This document shows, in pieces, positions 25,402-33,644 of a DNA stretch of 64,000 nt. Both the position numbers and the translations under genes were made by a program. The notes beneath the pieces were generated by a model. It was not told the DNA's origin. It searched no databases and was given only the letters and a program-made list of their open reading frames with translations. Positions within the stretch are counted from its first letter, which is position 1. Every line of letters begins with the position of its first letter. Source of the DNA: Streptomyces sp. Sge12 (lineage in GTDB: Bacteria; Actinomycetota; Actinomycetes; Streptomycetales; Streptomycetaceae); assembly GCF_002080455.1 (NCBI RefSeq), contig NZ_CP020555.1, positions 248,001 to 312,000 of the forward strand. Reading direction: 5' to 3'.

Positions 25402-26364
25402 ATGACCGATGTCGAACGGGTCGGGGTCGTGGGCTGCGGGTTGATGGGGTCCGGCATCGCCGAGGTCTGCGCCCGCGCCGGACGGGACGTCGTGGTGGTG
25501 GAGACGGCCCCCGCGGCCGCGGCGGCCGGCCTGGAGCGGATCACCCGCTCCCTGGAACGCGCGGCGGCGTCCGGCCGGCTGACCGCCGCCGAACGGGACG
25601 CCGCCGTCGGCCGGATCGCGGTGACCACGGACCCGGCGCGGCTCGCCGACCGGGACCTGGTCGTCGAGGCGGTGGCGGAGGACGAACGGGCGAAACTGGA
25701 GGTCTTCCACCTGCTCGACCGGGTGGTGGAGCGCCGGGACGCCGTCCTCGCGACGAACACCTCCTCCATCCCCGTCATCCGGCTGGCCGCCGCCGTCTCG
25801 CGGCCGGCGCAGGTCATCGGCCTGCACTTCTTCAACCCCGTACCGGTGCTCCCGCTGGTCGAGCTGGTACCGTCCCTGCTCACCGGCGAGGAGACCGTCC
25901 GGCGGGCGCGCGCGTTCGCCACCGAGGTCCTCGGCAAGGAGGTGGTCCGCGCCCAGGACCGGGCGGGGTTCGTCGTGAACGCGCTGCTCGTGCCGTACCT
26001 GCTGGCCGCCGTACGCATGGCCGAGTGCGGCACCGCGTCCGCCGAGGACATCGACCGGGGCATGACACTGGGCTGTGCGCACCCGCTGGGTCCGCTCGCC
26101 CTGGCCGACCTGATCGGCCTGGACACGGTGCAGGCCATCGCCCGGTCGATGTACGCGGAGTACCGGGAGCCGTTGTACGCCCCGCCGCCGCTGCTGGCCC
26201 GGATGGTCGACGCGGGGCGGCTGGGCCGCAAGACGGGCCGGGGCTTCCACGTCTACGGCGCCCGCGGGGCCGGTGCGATGCGCGAGGATGGGGGCGGGGT
26301 GGCCACGGCAGCCGGGCCCACCCGCCCGGTGATCGGGCGTCGAGACGGGGAGCAGCCAACGTGA
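25402..26364 (+). CDS. 3-hydroxyacyl-CoA dehydrogenase (3-hydroxybutyryl-CoA type)
   Basis: 320 residues. NAD-binding motif VGVVGCGLMGSGIAEV, then VVEAVAEDERAK, TNTSSIPV, and HFFNPVPVLPLVELVPS with the catalytic His, and GFVVNALLVPYL in the C-terminal domain. The family oxidises (S)-3-hydroxyacyl-CoA to 3-oxoacyl-CoA with NAD+. The start ATG 25402 has an excellent AAGGAGGGAGG. The last 40 residues are a non-conserved tail. No enoyl-CoA hydratase or thiolase is encoded here, so these steps must come from elsewhere or the pathway avoids them. Confidence 0.9.
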   Translation: MTDVERVGVVGCGLMGSGIAEVCARAGRDVVVVETAPAAAAAGLERITRSLERAAASGRLTAAERDAAVGRIAVTTDPARLADRDLVVEAVAEDERAKLEVFHLLDRVVERRDAVLATNTSSIPVIRLAAAVSRPAQVIGLHFFNPVPVLPLVELVPSLLTGEETVRRARAFATEVLGKEVVRAQDRAGFVVNALLVPYLLAAVRMAECGTASAEDIDRGMTLGCAHPLGPLALADLIGLDTVQAIARSMYAEYREPLYAPPPLLARMVDAGRLGRKTGRGFHVYGARGAGAMREDGGGVATAAGPTRPVIGRRDGEQPT

Positions 26365-26972
26365 CCAAGGCCGAGCGCGCACTCGAGACGCGTGAGCGAA
26401 TCCTCACGGCCGCGTGCGAGGTCATCGCCGACATCGGCTTCGAGAACGTCAGCATGCGCAAGGTCGCCGAGCACGCCGGGGTGTCGAAGGCCCTGCTGCA
26501 CTACCACTTCGACACCCGGGAGAAGCTCTTCGCGGAGGCGATGACGCACTCCTTCGCGCAGACGGGTACGGACACCGAGGGCGTCGCCGACTCGGTGCCC
26601 GCGTCCGTCGTACTGGCCCGCATCCTGCGGAGCATGCTGCCGAGCGATGCCGAGCTGCGCCAGGACTGGAAGCTCTGGCAGGAGTTGTGGGTGCGGTCCC
26701 AGCGCGACACGGCGGCCCGGCACTTGGCCGTCGACCTGTACGACCAGCTGCACGCGTGGGTCGGCGGGGCCGTGGAACGGGGTATCCGCTCAGGGGAGTT
26801 CACCGACTGCGACGTCGCGGCCCTGGCCACCCTGGTACTGGCCCTGTGCGACGGCCTCGGCATCCGCCTGATGATCGACGATCCGCGGGTTGACCTGGCG
26901 ACGGCCCGGTCGACGATCTGGCGGACGATCGCGCCGGCGCTGGGCATCGCCCCGGAGTTCCCGGACATCTGA
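26361..26972 (+). CDS. TetR family regulator, probable repressor of the divergent operons
   Basis: 203 residues from GTG 26361, overlapping the preceding stop (GTGA). The helix-turn-helix reads RILTAACEVIADIGFENVSM then VAEHAGVSKALLHYHFDTRE. The C-terminal domain has a TetR_C-like ending (LALCDGLGIRLMIDDPRVDL). As last gene of the rightward operon it would be autoregulated through the twin palindromes at 18568-18615; the effector may be an acyl-CoA or the amine itself. Assignment to those sites is inference from context. Confidence 0.88.
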   Translation: MTKAERALETRERILTAACEVIADIGFENVSMRKVAEHAGVSKALLHYHFDTREKLFAEAMTHSFAQTGTDTEGVADSVPASVVLARILRSMLPSDAELRQDWKLWQELWVRSQRDTAARHLAVDLYDQLHAWVGGAVERGIRSGEFTDCDVAALATLVLALCDGLGIRLMIDDPRVDLATARSTIWRTIAPALGIAPEFPDI

Positions 26973-26979
26973 CGGGGCG

Positions 26980-26996
26980 CCCGGGGCCGCCCCGGG
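26980..26996. terminator. short GC hairpin after the operon
   Basis: CCCGGGG / CCCCGGG stem of 7 bp with a 3-base loop, 8 bases after the TetR stop and before the end of the converging gene. There is no T-run, as is usual in Streptomyces. Confidence 0.5.
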
Positions 26997-27010
26997 ACGG
27001 CCCGCCGGCG

Positions 27011-27364
27011 TCAGCTCGGACCGTGCACGGTCTGGACGTAGCCGTTCGGGTCGACGGTGAGGGCCACGCGCTCCTTCTTGTTCCCCAGGGCCAGCACGAT
27101 CCAGACGACGCCCCACAGCAGGCACGTGAAGATGGTCAGGATGGCGTGCAGGACGTGGTTGACGTCGCCGCCACGCACCAGCACCGCCTGGGTCGGGGAG
27201 CGTGATTCGACGCGCCACCCCTGGCTGACGTACTGGTTCACGGTCCAGTCGAGGATCGCTGTGCGCCGCGCGTCGTCGAGCGGACCGCCGGTGGGCGAGT
27301 AGAGCAGGTCCGGGGGCGGTTCCATGGACGGCCCCCAGGGCTGTGGTCCGTCGGACTTGGGCAT
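27011..27364 (-). CDS. hypothetical single-pass membrane protein
   Basis: 117 residues from ATG 27364, chosen because GGGGAGG lies 10 bases upstream; an earlier in-frame ATG (27385) has no such site. A soluble N-terminal part (LDDARRTAILDWTVNQYVSQ then WRVESRSPTQAVLVRGG) precedes one membrane segment (AILTIFTCLLWGVVWIVLAL) and a short basic C-terminal tail. This resembles a frequent Streptomyces membrane-protein type of unknown role. No partner genes nearby. Confidence 0.75.
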   Translation of the reverse strand: MPKSDGPQPWGPSMEPPPDLLYSPTGGPLDDARRTAILDWTVNQYVSQGWRVESRSPTQAVLVRGGDVNHVLHAILTIFTCLLWGVVWIVLALGNKKERVALTVDPNGYVQTVHGPS

Positions 27365-27561
27365 CGGTCCAGCCTCCCCACGCATCGGGTACGGTCCCGC
27401 ATACCCAGGGTGCGCCGGACGGGTCCCCCCGGCACTCCGAGCCCTTAACCCGCACATGCGTTCGATCCGGAAGCCCTGGCAACCCCGGATTGTCAGTGCC
27501 CGCCCCTACAGTCGGAGCATCCCCATCCAAGGGTTGAGGCGGGCTGCCTCGCTGCACGATC

Positions 27562-27605
27562 CCGCCCCACCGGACCCCCTCGGGGGACAGCGCCCGGTGG
27601 GGCGG
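27562..27605. terminator. nested perfect hairpin
   Basis: CCGCCCCACCGG (27562-27573) is perfectly complementary to 27594-27605, and the 20-base loop contains a second CCCCC-TC-GGGGG hairpin (27575-27586). It is a strong structure on either strand. On the minus strand it lies 34 bases after the TAG of the possible small CDS at 27639, so it may be its terminator; it also shields the gene at 27364 from upstream transcription. Confidence 0.6.
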
Positions 27606-27638
27606 AGCGCGGCCCCGGCCGGGTCGCGGATACCGGTC

Positions 27639-27785
27639 CTACCGCGCGCGGTGCGGCGGGACGGCACCCCGCAGGGCCTGCTCGAGGGCGGCCCGGGAAT
27701 CCGCCGAGGCATACACGGTCGACGCGTCCACCGTTCCGGCCGGACCCAGGTCGAGGCGCACGGGCGGGTCCAGATGCACGGCCAC
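27639..27785 (-). CDS. possible small or degenerate coding sequence
   Basis: 48 codons from GTG 27785 to TAG 27639, reading VAVHLDPPVRLDLGPAGT, then VDASTVYASADSRAALEQAL, with codon use like real genes here. The same frame is open to 28046 but without a start codon and with weaker coding character. This could be the 3' remnant of a longer gene whose start was lost or frame-shifted. The surrounding stretch 27365-28163 otherwise shows only the hairpin and no convincing gene. Confidence 0.35.
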   Translation of the reverse strand: MAVHLDPPVRLDLGPAGTVDASTVYASADSRAALEQALRGAVPPHRAR

Positions 27786-28163
27786 ATCGCCGCCAGGACG
27801 AGCACCACCTGCCGCATCCCGGCCGAGTGCCGCAGCCCCGGTACCGGCGGGCGCCTGCGTACCGTCGCCGTCAGCGACCGGGCCCAGATCCGCACGATCC
27901 CGGCCCGGGTCGGCCGTACTGTCACGGCCCCCGCCGTCGGTCCTGTCACCGGCACGGCCACCCGCCCCCTGCCTCTTCCGCCTCTTCGTTGCTTCCTTGC
28001 TGCCCCCAGGCTCACGCGCGTCCGGCGGAGGGAACAGTGACGAATGTCAGGGGTGTGCCGCAATGGGGCGCAGGTGCGCGAACCGTACCGCCCGGAGCAC
28101 CCCGAAATCCGGGGAACGGCCGAATCGGGGGCGGCCCCCTGCCGTGTTCGCCAGGATGGGGAC

Positions 28164-29261
28164 ATGGACCGTGGGGACATGAGGCCGCGCGGGTCGCGGC
28201 CGGTGGTGGTGCGGGTGCCGGTGGAGCCGGTGGAGGCCGCAGTGGAGGCCGACGCGCTCGACGCCGTGGCGCGTGCGGGCGATGTGGTCGTGCGCGGCCC
28301 GCTGTTCGGGGTGGCGGCGCAGTCCCCCGAGGACGGCCCGCGGTGGCGGGTGGTCCTCGAAGTGACGGCCGGCTGCCCGCAGCAGGCGCGCGACGGGCTG
28401 AACTCGCGGCTCTGGTTCCACGCCAAGGACCGGGCGCAGGACCGGGCCGAGCGGCGCGCGCTGCTGGCGGCGGTCGCCCGGCTGGAGGGCGAGCGGGTCG
28501 ACGAGCTTGAGGTGTCCGGGACCCGGTACCGGGTCGTGCGCGCCGAGGAGTACGCGGCCTCGGGCCCGGGCGGCATGGAACCGCCGCGCCCCACCGACCC
28601 GGAGCCCCTCGTACCCGACTGGGACCGCGCCGTCAGAGAGCCCGCGATCGACGACGGCCTGGTCATGGACCCGGACGCGCCGGTCACCCCGACCCGGGCC
28701 TACGAGCAGCTGGCGCTGCGCGGCCTGTGCTACACGGGCGAGCGGTTCCCCGAGGACGTGCGCACCGACTCGCGGCGGGCGCTGGACACCCATCCGGACG
28801 TGCTGGTGATGCCGCCGACGTTCACCGTCGTCGAGCAGACCGGCGGCGGCTGGCGGCCGGTCAGCGGCCCGCACGCCACTGCGCATTCGGCCCGCAAGTC
28901 GCTGGACTTCGCCCTGACGTGGATGTGGCCGCGGATGCGCGGCCACATCCCCGAGGACGCCGACCCGCGCACCGACGCCCGTACCTGGGTGCCCCCGGAC
29001 GGCGGGGACGGCAGGAGAGCCGCCGACCTGCGGGCCGCGCAGCTGGCCGCGTACGCCGGGGCCGCCGACACGCTCCGGGTCGGGCGCGTCAACCGGCTGG
29101 AGTTCCAGGACGCCGTGTACCAGATCGTCCGCACCCGCCGTCTGCTGCGCTGGGGACCCGACGGGCCGGAGGGCCCGCGGCCCTCCGACGTCAACAGCCA
29201 GGACCCCGCGCGCATCCACCTCCGGCTGGACGAGGACGGCCGCGTCCTCCCCGACGACTGA
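28164..29261 (+). CDS. hypothetical protein, Streptomyces DUF5954-like
   Basis: 365 residues from ATG 28164 (ATG 28179 is an alternative). Soluble alpha/beta protein; N-terminal segment PVVVRVPVEPVEAAVEADAL followed by RAGDVVVRGPLFGVAAQ, an Asp/Pro-rich middle, and a C-terminal RVNRLEFQDAVYQIVRTRRL repeated in kind near residue 125 (ELEVSGTRYRVVRAEEY). From memory this resembles the Streptomyces-restricted DUF5954 family, without known function; I cannot verify that here. No signal peptide or catalytic motif. Confidence 0.7.
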   Translation: MDRGDMRPRGSRPVVVRVPVEPVEAAVEADALDAVARAGDVVVRGPLFGVAAQSPEDGPRWRVVLEVTAGCPQQARDGLNSRLWFHAKDRAQDRAERRALLAAVARLEGERVDELEVSGTRYRVVRAEEYAASGPGGMEPPRPTDPEPLVPDWDRAVREPAIDDGLVMDPDAPVTPTRAYEQLALRGLCYTGERFPEDVRTDSRRALDTHPDVLVMPPTFTVVEQTGGGWRPVSGPHATAHSARKSLDFALTWMWPRMRGHIPEDADPRTDARTWVPPDGGDGRRAADLRAAQLAAYAGAADTLRVGRVNRLEFQDAVYQIVRTRRLLRWGPDGPEGPRPSDVNSQDPARIHLRLDEDGRVLPDD

Positions 29262-29385
29262 CCCGGCGTTGCGACGTGCACCACCGGACTCCATGGGAAA
29301 CGGTGGACCCGCCCCACCGTGCGATCCGCTGTGCGCCCCACCGATCCACTGATCCCCTGATCCCCTGATCCCCGAGGAGACACCC

Positions 29386-29817
29386 ATGAACTGGACGCTC
29401 GAAGTGGTCCCCGTCCCGGTCACCGACATGGACCGCGCGAAGAGCTTCTACGCCGACCGGGTCGGCTTCGGCGTCGACCTCGACGACGAGGTCTCCCCCG
29501 GCGTGCGCATCATCCAGATGACCCCGCCCGGTTCCCGGTGCTCCATCGCCATGCTCCAGGGGATGCCCGAGGTCCCCGGCGGCCGGACCATGGCGCCGGG
29601 CACCCTGCACGGCCTGCAGCTGTGCGTCACGGACATCGAAGCGGCCCGCGAGGAGCTGATCGCCCGGGGCGTGGAGGCCTCGCCCGTCCGGCACATCGGC
29701 GAGAAGGGCTGGGAGGAGGGGAAGGGCGACACCTGGAACTCCTTCCTCACCTTCGACGACCCCGACGGCAACAGCTGGGTCGTCCAGGAGGCCCCCTCGG
29801 AGCTGTCCGAGCGCTAG
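29386..29817 (+). CDS. VOC (glyoxalase/bleomycin-resistance fold) protein
   Basis: 143 residues forming two beta-alpha-beta-beta-beta modules: VVPVPVTDMDRAKSFYADRV and LHGLQLCVTDIEAAREELIA. The end FDDPDGNSWVVQEAP is the usual VOC C-terminus with its Glu metal ligand. Members bind metals and act as lyases, dioxygenases or antibiotic-sequestering proteins; the role cannot be specified. The leader carries three TGATCCCC repeats (about 29348-29371) followed by GAGGAG before ATG 29386. Confidence 0.85.
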   Translation: MNWTLEVVPVPVTDMDRAKSFYADRVGFGVDLDDEVSPGVRIIQMTPPGSRCSIAMLQGMPEVPGGRTMAPGTLHGLQLCVTDIEAAREELIARGVEASPVRHIGEKGWEEGKGDTWNSFLTFDDPDGNSWVVQEAPSELSER

Positions 29818-29841
29818 GGCCTGTCTCTTGGATCAGGCCCT
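29816..29841 (+). terminator. hairpin at the VOC gene stop
   Basis: AGGGCCTG / CAGGCCCT, an 8-bp perfect stem with a 10-base loop, starting within the TAG stop codon region. A second possible stem follows downstream (CCCCCTGCGGGG near 29863). Probable terminator. Confidence 0.55.
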
Positions 29842-29967
29842 GGATGCGCCAAGCGGCCCCCCTGCGGGGAGAAATCCAGGCGCGTACGGCCCGGCCGCCC
29901 GCTCATACGACTGTAGGACCAGTACATTCCCCATTTCATCCGGTTCGTACTATTTTGGGGATGTGCC

Positions 29968-31344
29968 TTGCGTCGTACGGCTGTCGCTCTGACCCTGTTG
30001 ACCGCCCTCTCCTGCGGTGCCGTGGGCTCGCAGGCCGTCTCCGCCGCGGGCGCACCGGCGGGCGCCGGCGGCGGAGGCGGTGGCCGGGGCACCAACATCC
30101 TGGTCGTCGGCATCGACAGCCGGGCCGGGCTCTCCGCGGCCGAGAAGCGGCGCCTGCACGTGGGCGGCAAGGGGTGCAACTGCACCGATGTGATGATGCT
30201 CGTCCACCTGTCCCAGAACCGGCGGCGCGCGAGCATCGTCTCCATCCCCCGCGACTCCTACGTCGAGTACGCGGGCACCACCCCGGCCCGCAGCGGCAAG
30301 ATCAACGGCGCGTACGCGCTCGGCGGCGGCCCGCTCACCGTGGCCACCGTCGAGAAGGCCACCGGTCTGCACGTCGACCACTACCTGGAGGCCGATTTCA
30401 AGGGCTTCGAGCAGACGGTGAACAACCTCGGCGGCGCCATCGTGTGCACGGACCGGCCGCTGAAGGACGAGAACTCCGGACTCGACATCGGCGCCGGCCG
30501 CCACCTCACCGACGGGAACAAGACGCTGCGCTACGTCCGGGCCCGGCACGTCAACCTGCGGCCCGGCGACCTCGGCCGGGTCCGCCGCCAGCAGCGCGTG
30601 GTCAACGACCTGCTGGACCGCCTCACCGCGGAGGGCTCGCTGAACGGGCCCATCAGCGCGGCGCGGACCGTGCGCACCCTGCTGAAGACCGTACGCACCG
30701 ACGCGCGCACGGGGGTCGACGATCTGGTCCGCATCGGCTGGGCGCTCGGTCACCTCCGCACGGACCGGACGGAGTTCGCGACCGTCCCGATCCGGCTCTT
30801 CGACCACCGGGTGCCCGGTGCGGGTTCCACCCTGGTGTGGGACGAGGCCCGCTCCGCCGCGTTGTGGGACGCGCTGGGCGCGGACCGACCGATCACGGGC
30901 GACACCCGTATCCAGCCCGTCGCGGAGCATCCGGCCCCCACCGACCCGGCCAGGATCAAGGTCCGCGTGGACGACGCCGACGTCGCCGCCGCCCTGCGCG
31001 GCAACGGGTTCGCCGTCACCGACACCTCTGCGACCGCGCCGGCGGTACGCCCGTCCGGGCCGCCGGTCATCCGCTACGCCACCGGCCAGGAGGAGAACGC
31101 GGCAACCGTCGCGGCCGCCCTGCCCGGCTCCCGTCTGCAGGCGGACCCGGATCTCGAGGCGGTCGTCGAGGTGGCCGTCGGCAGCCGGCCCGTGCGGGTC
31201 GACACCGTCACCTACGACCGCAACGTGGCCGACGGCGCCCCCGTGACCGCCGACCGCGTGCGCTGCGCCGAGCCCCCCGTCGCCCCCGCGGCGGCCGGTG
31301 CGGCGCGGCCGGCGGGCGCCGCGGGGCCGACCGGGCGACGATGA
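29968..31344 (+). CDS. LytR-CpsA-Psr (LCP) family cell-wall ligase
   Basis: 458 residues from TTG 29968. A signal/anchor (RRTAVALTLLTALSCGAVGSQ) precedes a Gly-rich linker and the LCP domain: NILVVGIDSRAGL, DVMMLVHLSQNRRRASIVSI, PRDSYVEYAG, KINGAYALGG, and YVRARHVNLRPGDLGRVRRQ with the polyprenyl-phosphate-binding arginines. A C-terminal LytR_C domain (about 320-415) follows. LCP enzymes transfer undecaprenyl-linked glycopolymers to peptidoglycan at the outer membrane face. The upstream 29842-29967 region shows no gene. The exact start (TTG here, GTG 29962 nearby) is uncertain. Confidence 0.88.
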   Translation: MRRTAVALTLLTALSCGAVGSQAVSAAGAPAGAGGGGGGRGTNILVVGIDSRAGLSAAEKRRLHVGGKGCNCTDVMMLVHLSQNRRRASIVSIPRDSYVEYAGTTPARSGKINGAYALGGGPLTVATVEKATGLHVDHYLEADFKGFEQTVNNLGGAIVCTDRPLKDENSGLDIGAGRHLTDGNKTLRYVRARHVNLRPGDLGRVRRQQRVVNDLLDRLTAEGSLNGPISAARTVRTLLKTVRTDARTGVDDLVRIGWALGHLRTDRTEFATVPIRLFDHRVPGAGSTLVWDEARSAALWDALGADRPITGDTRIQPVAEHPAPTDPARIKVRVDDADVAAALRGNGFAVTDTSATAPAVRPSGPPVIRYATGQEENAATVAAALPGSRLQADPDLEAVVEVAVGSRPVRVDTVTYDRNVADGAPVTADRVRCAEPPVAPAAAGAARPAGAAGPTGRR

Positions 31345-31447
31345 GAGGTGTCGACGACGCACGGTCACAGGCCGCACGGGGCGCGCCCTCAAGGGCGCGG
31401 ACCGCGGCCGGGGGCCGGGGCCGTCCCGGAGGAGCGGGTGCAGCAGG

Positions 31448-33535
31448 ATGCATGAGGACACCCCACTCGAGGAGCTGATCAGCAGCGCCGCCCAGGACGC
31501 CGGCGGGTGGCTGGGCGCCCTGCCGGTGGCACTGGTGGCCACCAGCAGCGACGGGATGGTCGTGCGCTGGAACCACGGCGCCCAGCAGCTCCTCGGCTAT
31601 ACCCCACCGCAGGTGCTGGGGCGGCACATCTCCGACCTCCTCCACCCGGGGGCCGACCGCAGCCTGGGCCGGTCGTTGTGGGAGACGGCCGCCACCGGCC
31701 GCGGGGTCATGGGGACGGTCACCGCCTGGCACCGCGAGGGTCACCCGCTGGAGCTGGAGATCTGGGCCTGCCCGGTCCCCGACCGCCGCCACGGCGCGTC
31801 GGCGGTGCTGGTCTTCGCGGCGGACGCCCACGCGGCCCGCCGGATCCGGGGGTCCTCGGCCGTCTGGGACGGGTTGTTCGCGCGCTCGCCGGTCGGGATC
31901 GGGGTCCTCGACACGCAGCTGCGCTTCCTCCAGGTCAACCCTGCCCTCGAAGCGATGAACGGCCTCGCGGAATCCGCCCATGTGGGGCGGCGGCTGGCCG
32001 AGGTGCTGCCCGAGGTGAACGCCGGTGAGATGGAGGCGGCGATGCGCCTCGTCCTGGACACCGGCGAACCGGTACTCGACCGGCGCCGTACCGGCCGGAC
32101 GCCGGCCGATCCGGAGCACGATCACGTGTGGTCGTGCTCGTACGTGCGCGTCGAGGACCCCGGCGGCCGGCCGATCGGCGTGATCGCCTCCCTCCTCGAC
32201 ATCACCGCGCAGCAGCGCGACCACACCGAGGCCGAGGCGGGCCGCCGCCGGCTGGCCCTGCTGAGCGAGGCGAGCTCCCGTATCGGCGCCAGTCTCGATC
32301 TGGAGCGCACGGCGCAGGAGCTCGCCGACCTCGCCGTCCCGCACCTCGCCGGCGCCGTCACCGTCGACGTGCTCGACTCGCTGGCGCGCGGCATCGAACC
32401 GGGCACGGGACTGGCCGGGGGCGTCGCCCTGCGCCGGCTGGGCAAGGCCCCGTTGACCGGGTCCGCCGTCACACAGGTCCTGGCGCCCCTGGGCAGAACG
32501 CTGACCTTCCCGTCGAACGCCCCCTACACCCAGGCCCTCTCGGCCCGTCAGCCGTTCCTGATCGCCCACCTCGACGAGCCGGCCGTCGCCCCGGCCGCCC
32601 GCCACTCCCCCAAACCCGCGCAGCTCCTGCGCATCGGCGTGCACTCGTTCATGATGATCCCGCTGATCGCCCGCGACATGGTGCTCGGCGTCGCCACCTT
32701 CTACCGCGCCGGGAACGTCGGCCCGTTCGGGTCCGACGACGTCACCCTCGCCGGTGAACTCGCCTCCCGCGCCGCCATCGGCATCGACAACGCGCGGCTC
32801 TACCACCACGAGCACGAAACCGCGGTGGTCCTCCAGCGCAGCATGCTCCCCCAGCACGTCACCCCGCCGCCCGGTATCGAGATCGCCCACCGCTACCTGC
32901 CGGCCAGCGACGTCAACGAGGTCGGCGGTGACTGGTACGACGTCCTCCCGCTGACCGGCGGCAGGGCCGCCCTGATCATCGGCGACGTCATGGGCCACGG
33001 CATCGCGGCCGCCGCCGTCATGGGGCGCCTCTCCGCGACCGTCCGCGCGCTCGGCCGGCTCGACATGCCGCCGACCGCCCTGCTCCACCACCTCGAAGCC
33101 ACCCTCGCCGACCTGTCCGACCCGATGCTCGCGACGTTCCTGTACGTGGTCTGCGATCCCGCGACCGGCCACTGCACGGTCACGCGCGCCGGGCACCCGC
33201 CGCCGGCGGTGGCCCAACCCGACGGCACCGTCTACCTCGTGAACACCCCGCCGGGCGTTCCGCTGGGTGTCGGCGGCGTCGCCTTCACCACCACCGAGAT
33301 CGCGCTGCCGCCGGGCAGCCTGCTCGTCCTGTACACCGACGGGCTCATCGAGGCGCGCAGCCGCGACATCGACGAACGCCTGGCCGAGCTCACCGGCCTG
33401 CTGTCCGGACCCCAGCCGTCGCTGGACCACCTCTGCGACTCCCTGATCGCCCACCTGGTCCCCGCCTCCGCCGACGACGACATCGCCCTCCTCGCGGCCC
33501 GCATCGGCGCGCCCGCCCGCCGGCCGGCCGAGTGA
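31448..33535 (+). CDS. PAS-PAS-GAF-SpoIIE protein phosphatase
   Basis: 695 residues from ATG 31448 with GGAGGAGCGGG upstream. Two PAS domains (about 25-130 and 140-255; LGALPVALVATSSDGMVVRW, FARSPVGIGVLDTQLRFLQV), a GAF domain (about 270-455) and a C-terminal PP2C/SpoIIE phosphatase (about 470-690) with EVGGDWYDVLPL, GDVMGHGIAAAAVMG, LVLYTDGLIEARSRDIDERL and DDIALLAAR. Such cytosolic sensors dephosphorylate anti-anti-sigma (STAS) proteins in partner-switching cascades. No anti-sigma kinase domain or STAS gene is adjacent, so its partner is elsewhere. Confidence 0.92.
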   Translation: MHEDTPLEELISSAAQDAGGWLGALPVALVATSSDGMVVRWNHGAQQLLGYTPPQVLGRHISDLLHPGADRSLGRSLWETAATGRGVMGTVTAWHREGHPLELEIWACPVPDRRHGASAVLVFAADAHAARRIRGSSAVWDGLFARSPVGIGVLDTQLRFLQVNPALEAMNGLAESAHVGRRLAEVLPEVNAGEMEAAMRLVLDTGEPVLDRRRTGRTPADPEHDHVWSCSYVRVEDPGGRPIGVIASLLDITAQQRDHTEAEAGRRRLALLSEASSRIGASLDLERTAQELADLAVPHLAGAVTVDVLDSLARGIEPGTGLAGGVALRRLGKAPLTGSAVTQVLAPLGRTLTFPSNAPYTQALSARQPFLIAHLDEPAVAPAARHSPKPAQLLRIGVHSFMMIPLIARDMVLGVATFYRAGNVGPFGSDDVTLAGELASRAAIGIDNARLYHHEHETAVVLQRSMLPQHVTPPPGIEIAHRYLPASDVNEVGGDWYDVLPLTGGRAALIIGDVMGHGIAAAAVMGRLSATVRALGRLDMPPTALLHHLEATLADLSDPMLATFLYVVCDPATGHCTVTRAGHPPPAVAQPDGTVYLVNTPPGVPLGVGGVAFTTTEIALPPGSLLVLYTDGLIEARSRDIDERLAELTGLLSGPQPSLDHLCDSLIAHLVPASADDDIALLAARIGAPARRPAE

Positions 33536-33644
33536 ATCGGGCCATCGGCCCCACCGAACTGTCACCGCACACTCCCGGCCCCGTACAGTCCGTGATGTCG
33601 ACGCGCCCCCGGGTCGCGCCCCGCCAGCCGGACAGGAGTCAGCC

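Noticed and set aside
29816..29841. GGGCCTGTCTCTTGG resembling an IS5-family terminal repeat
   Set aside because: It is explained by an 8-bp hairpin at the VOC gene stop, and no partner repeat or transposase is nearby.
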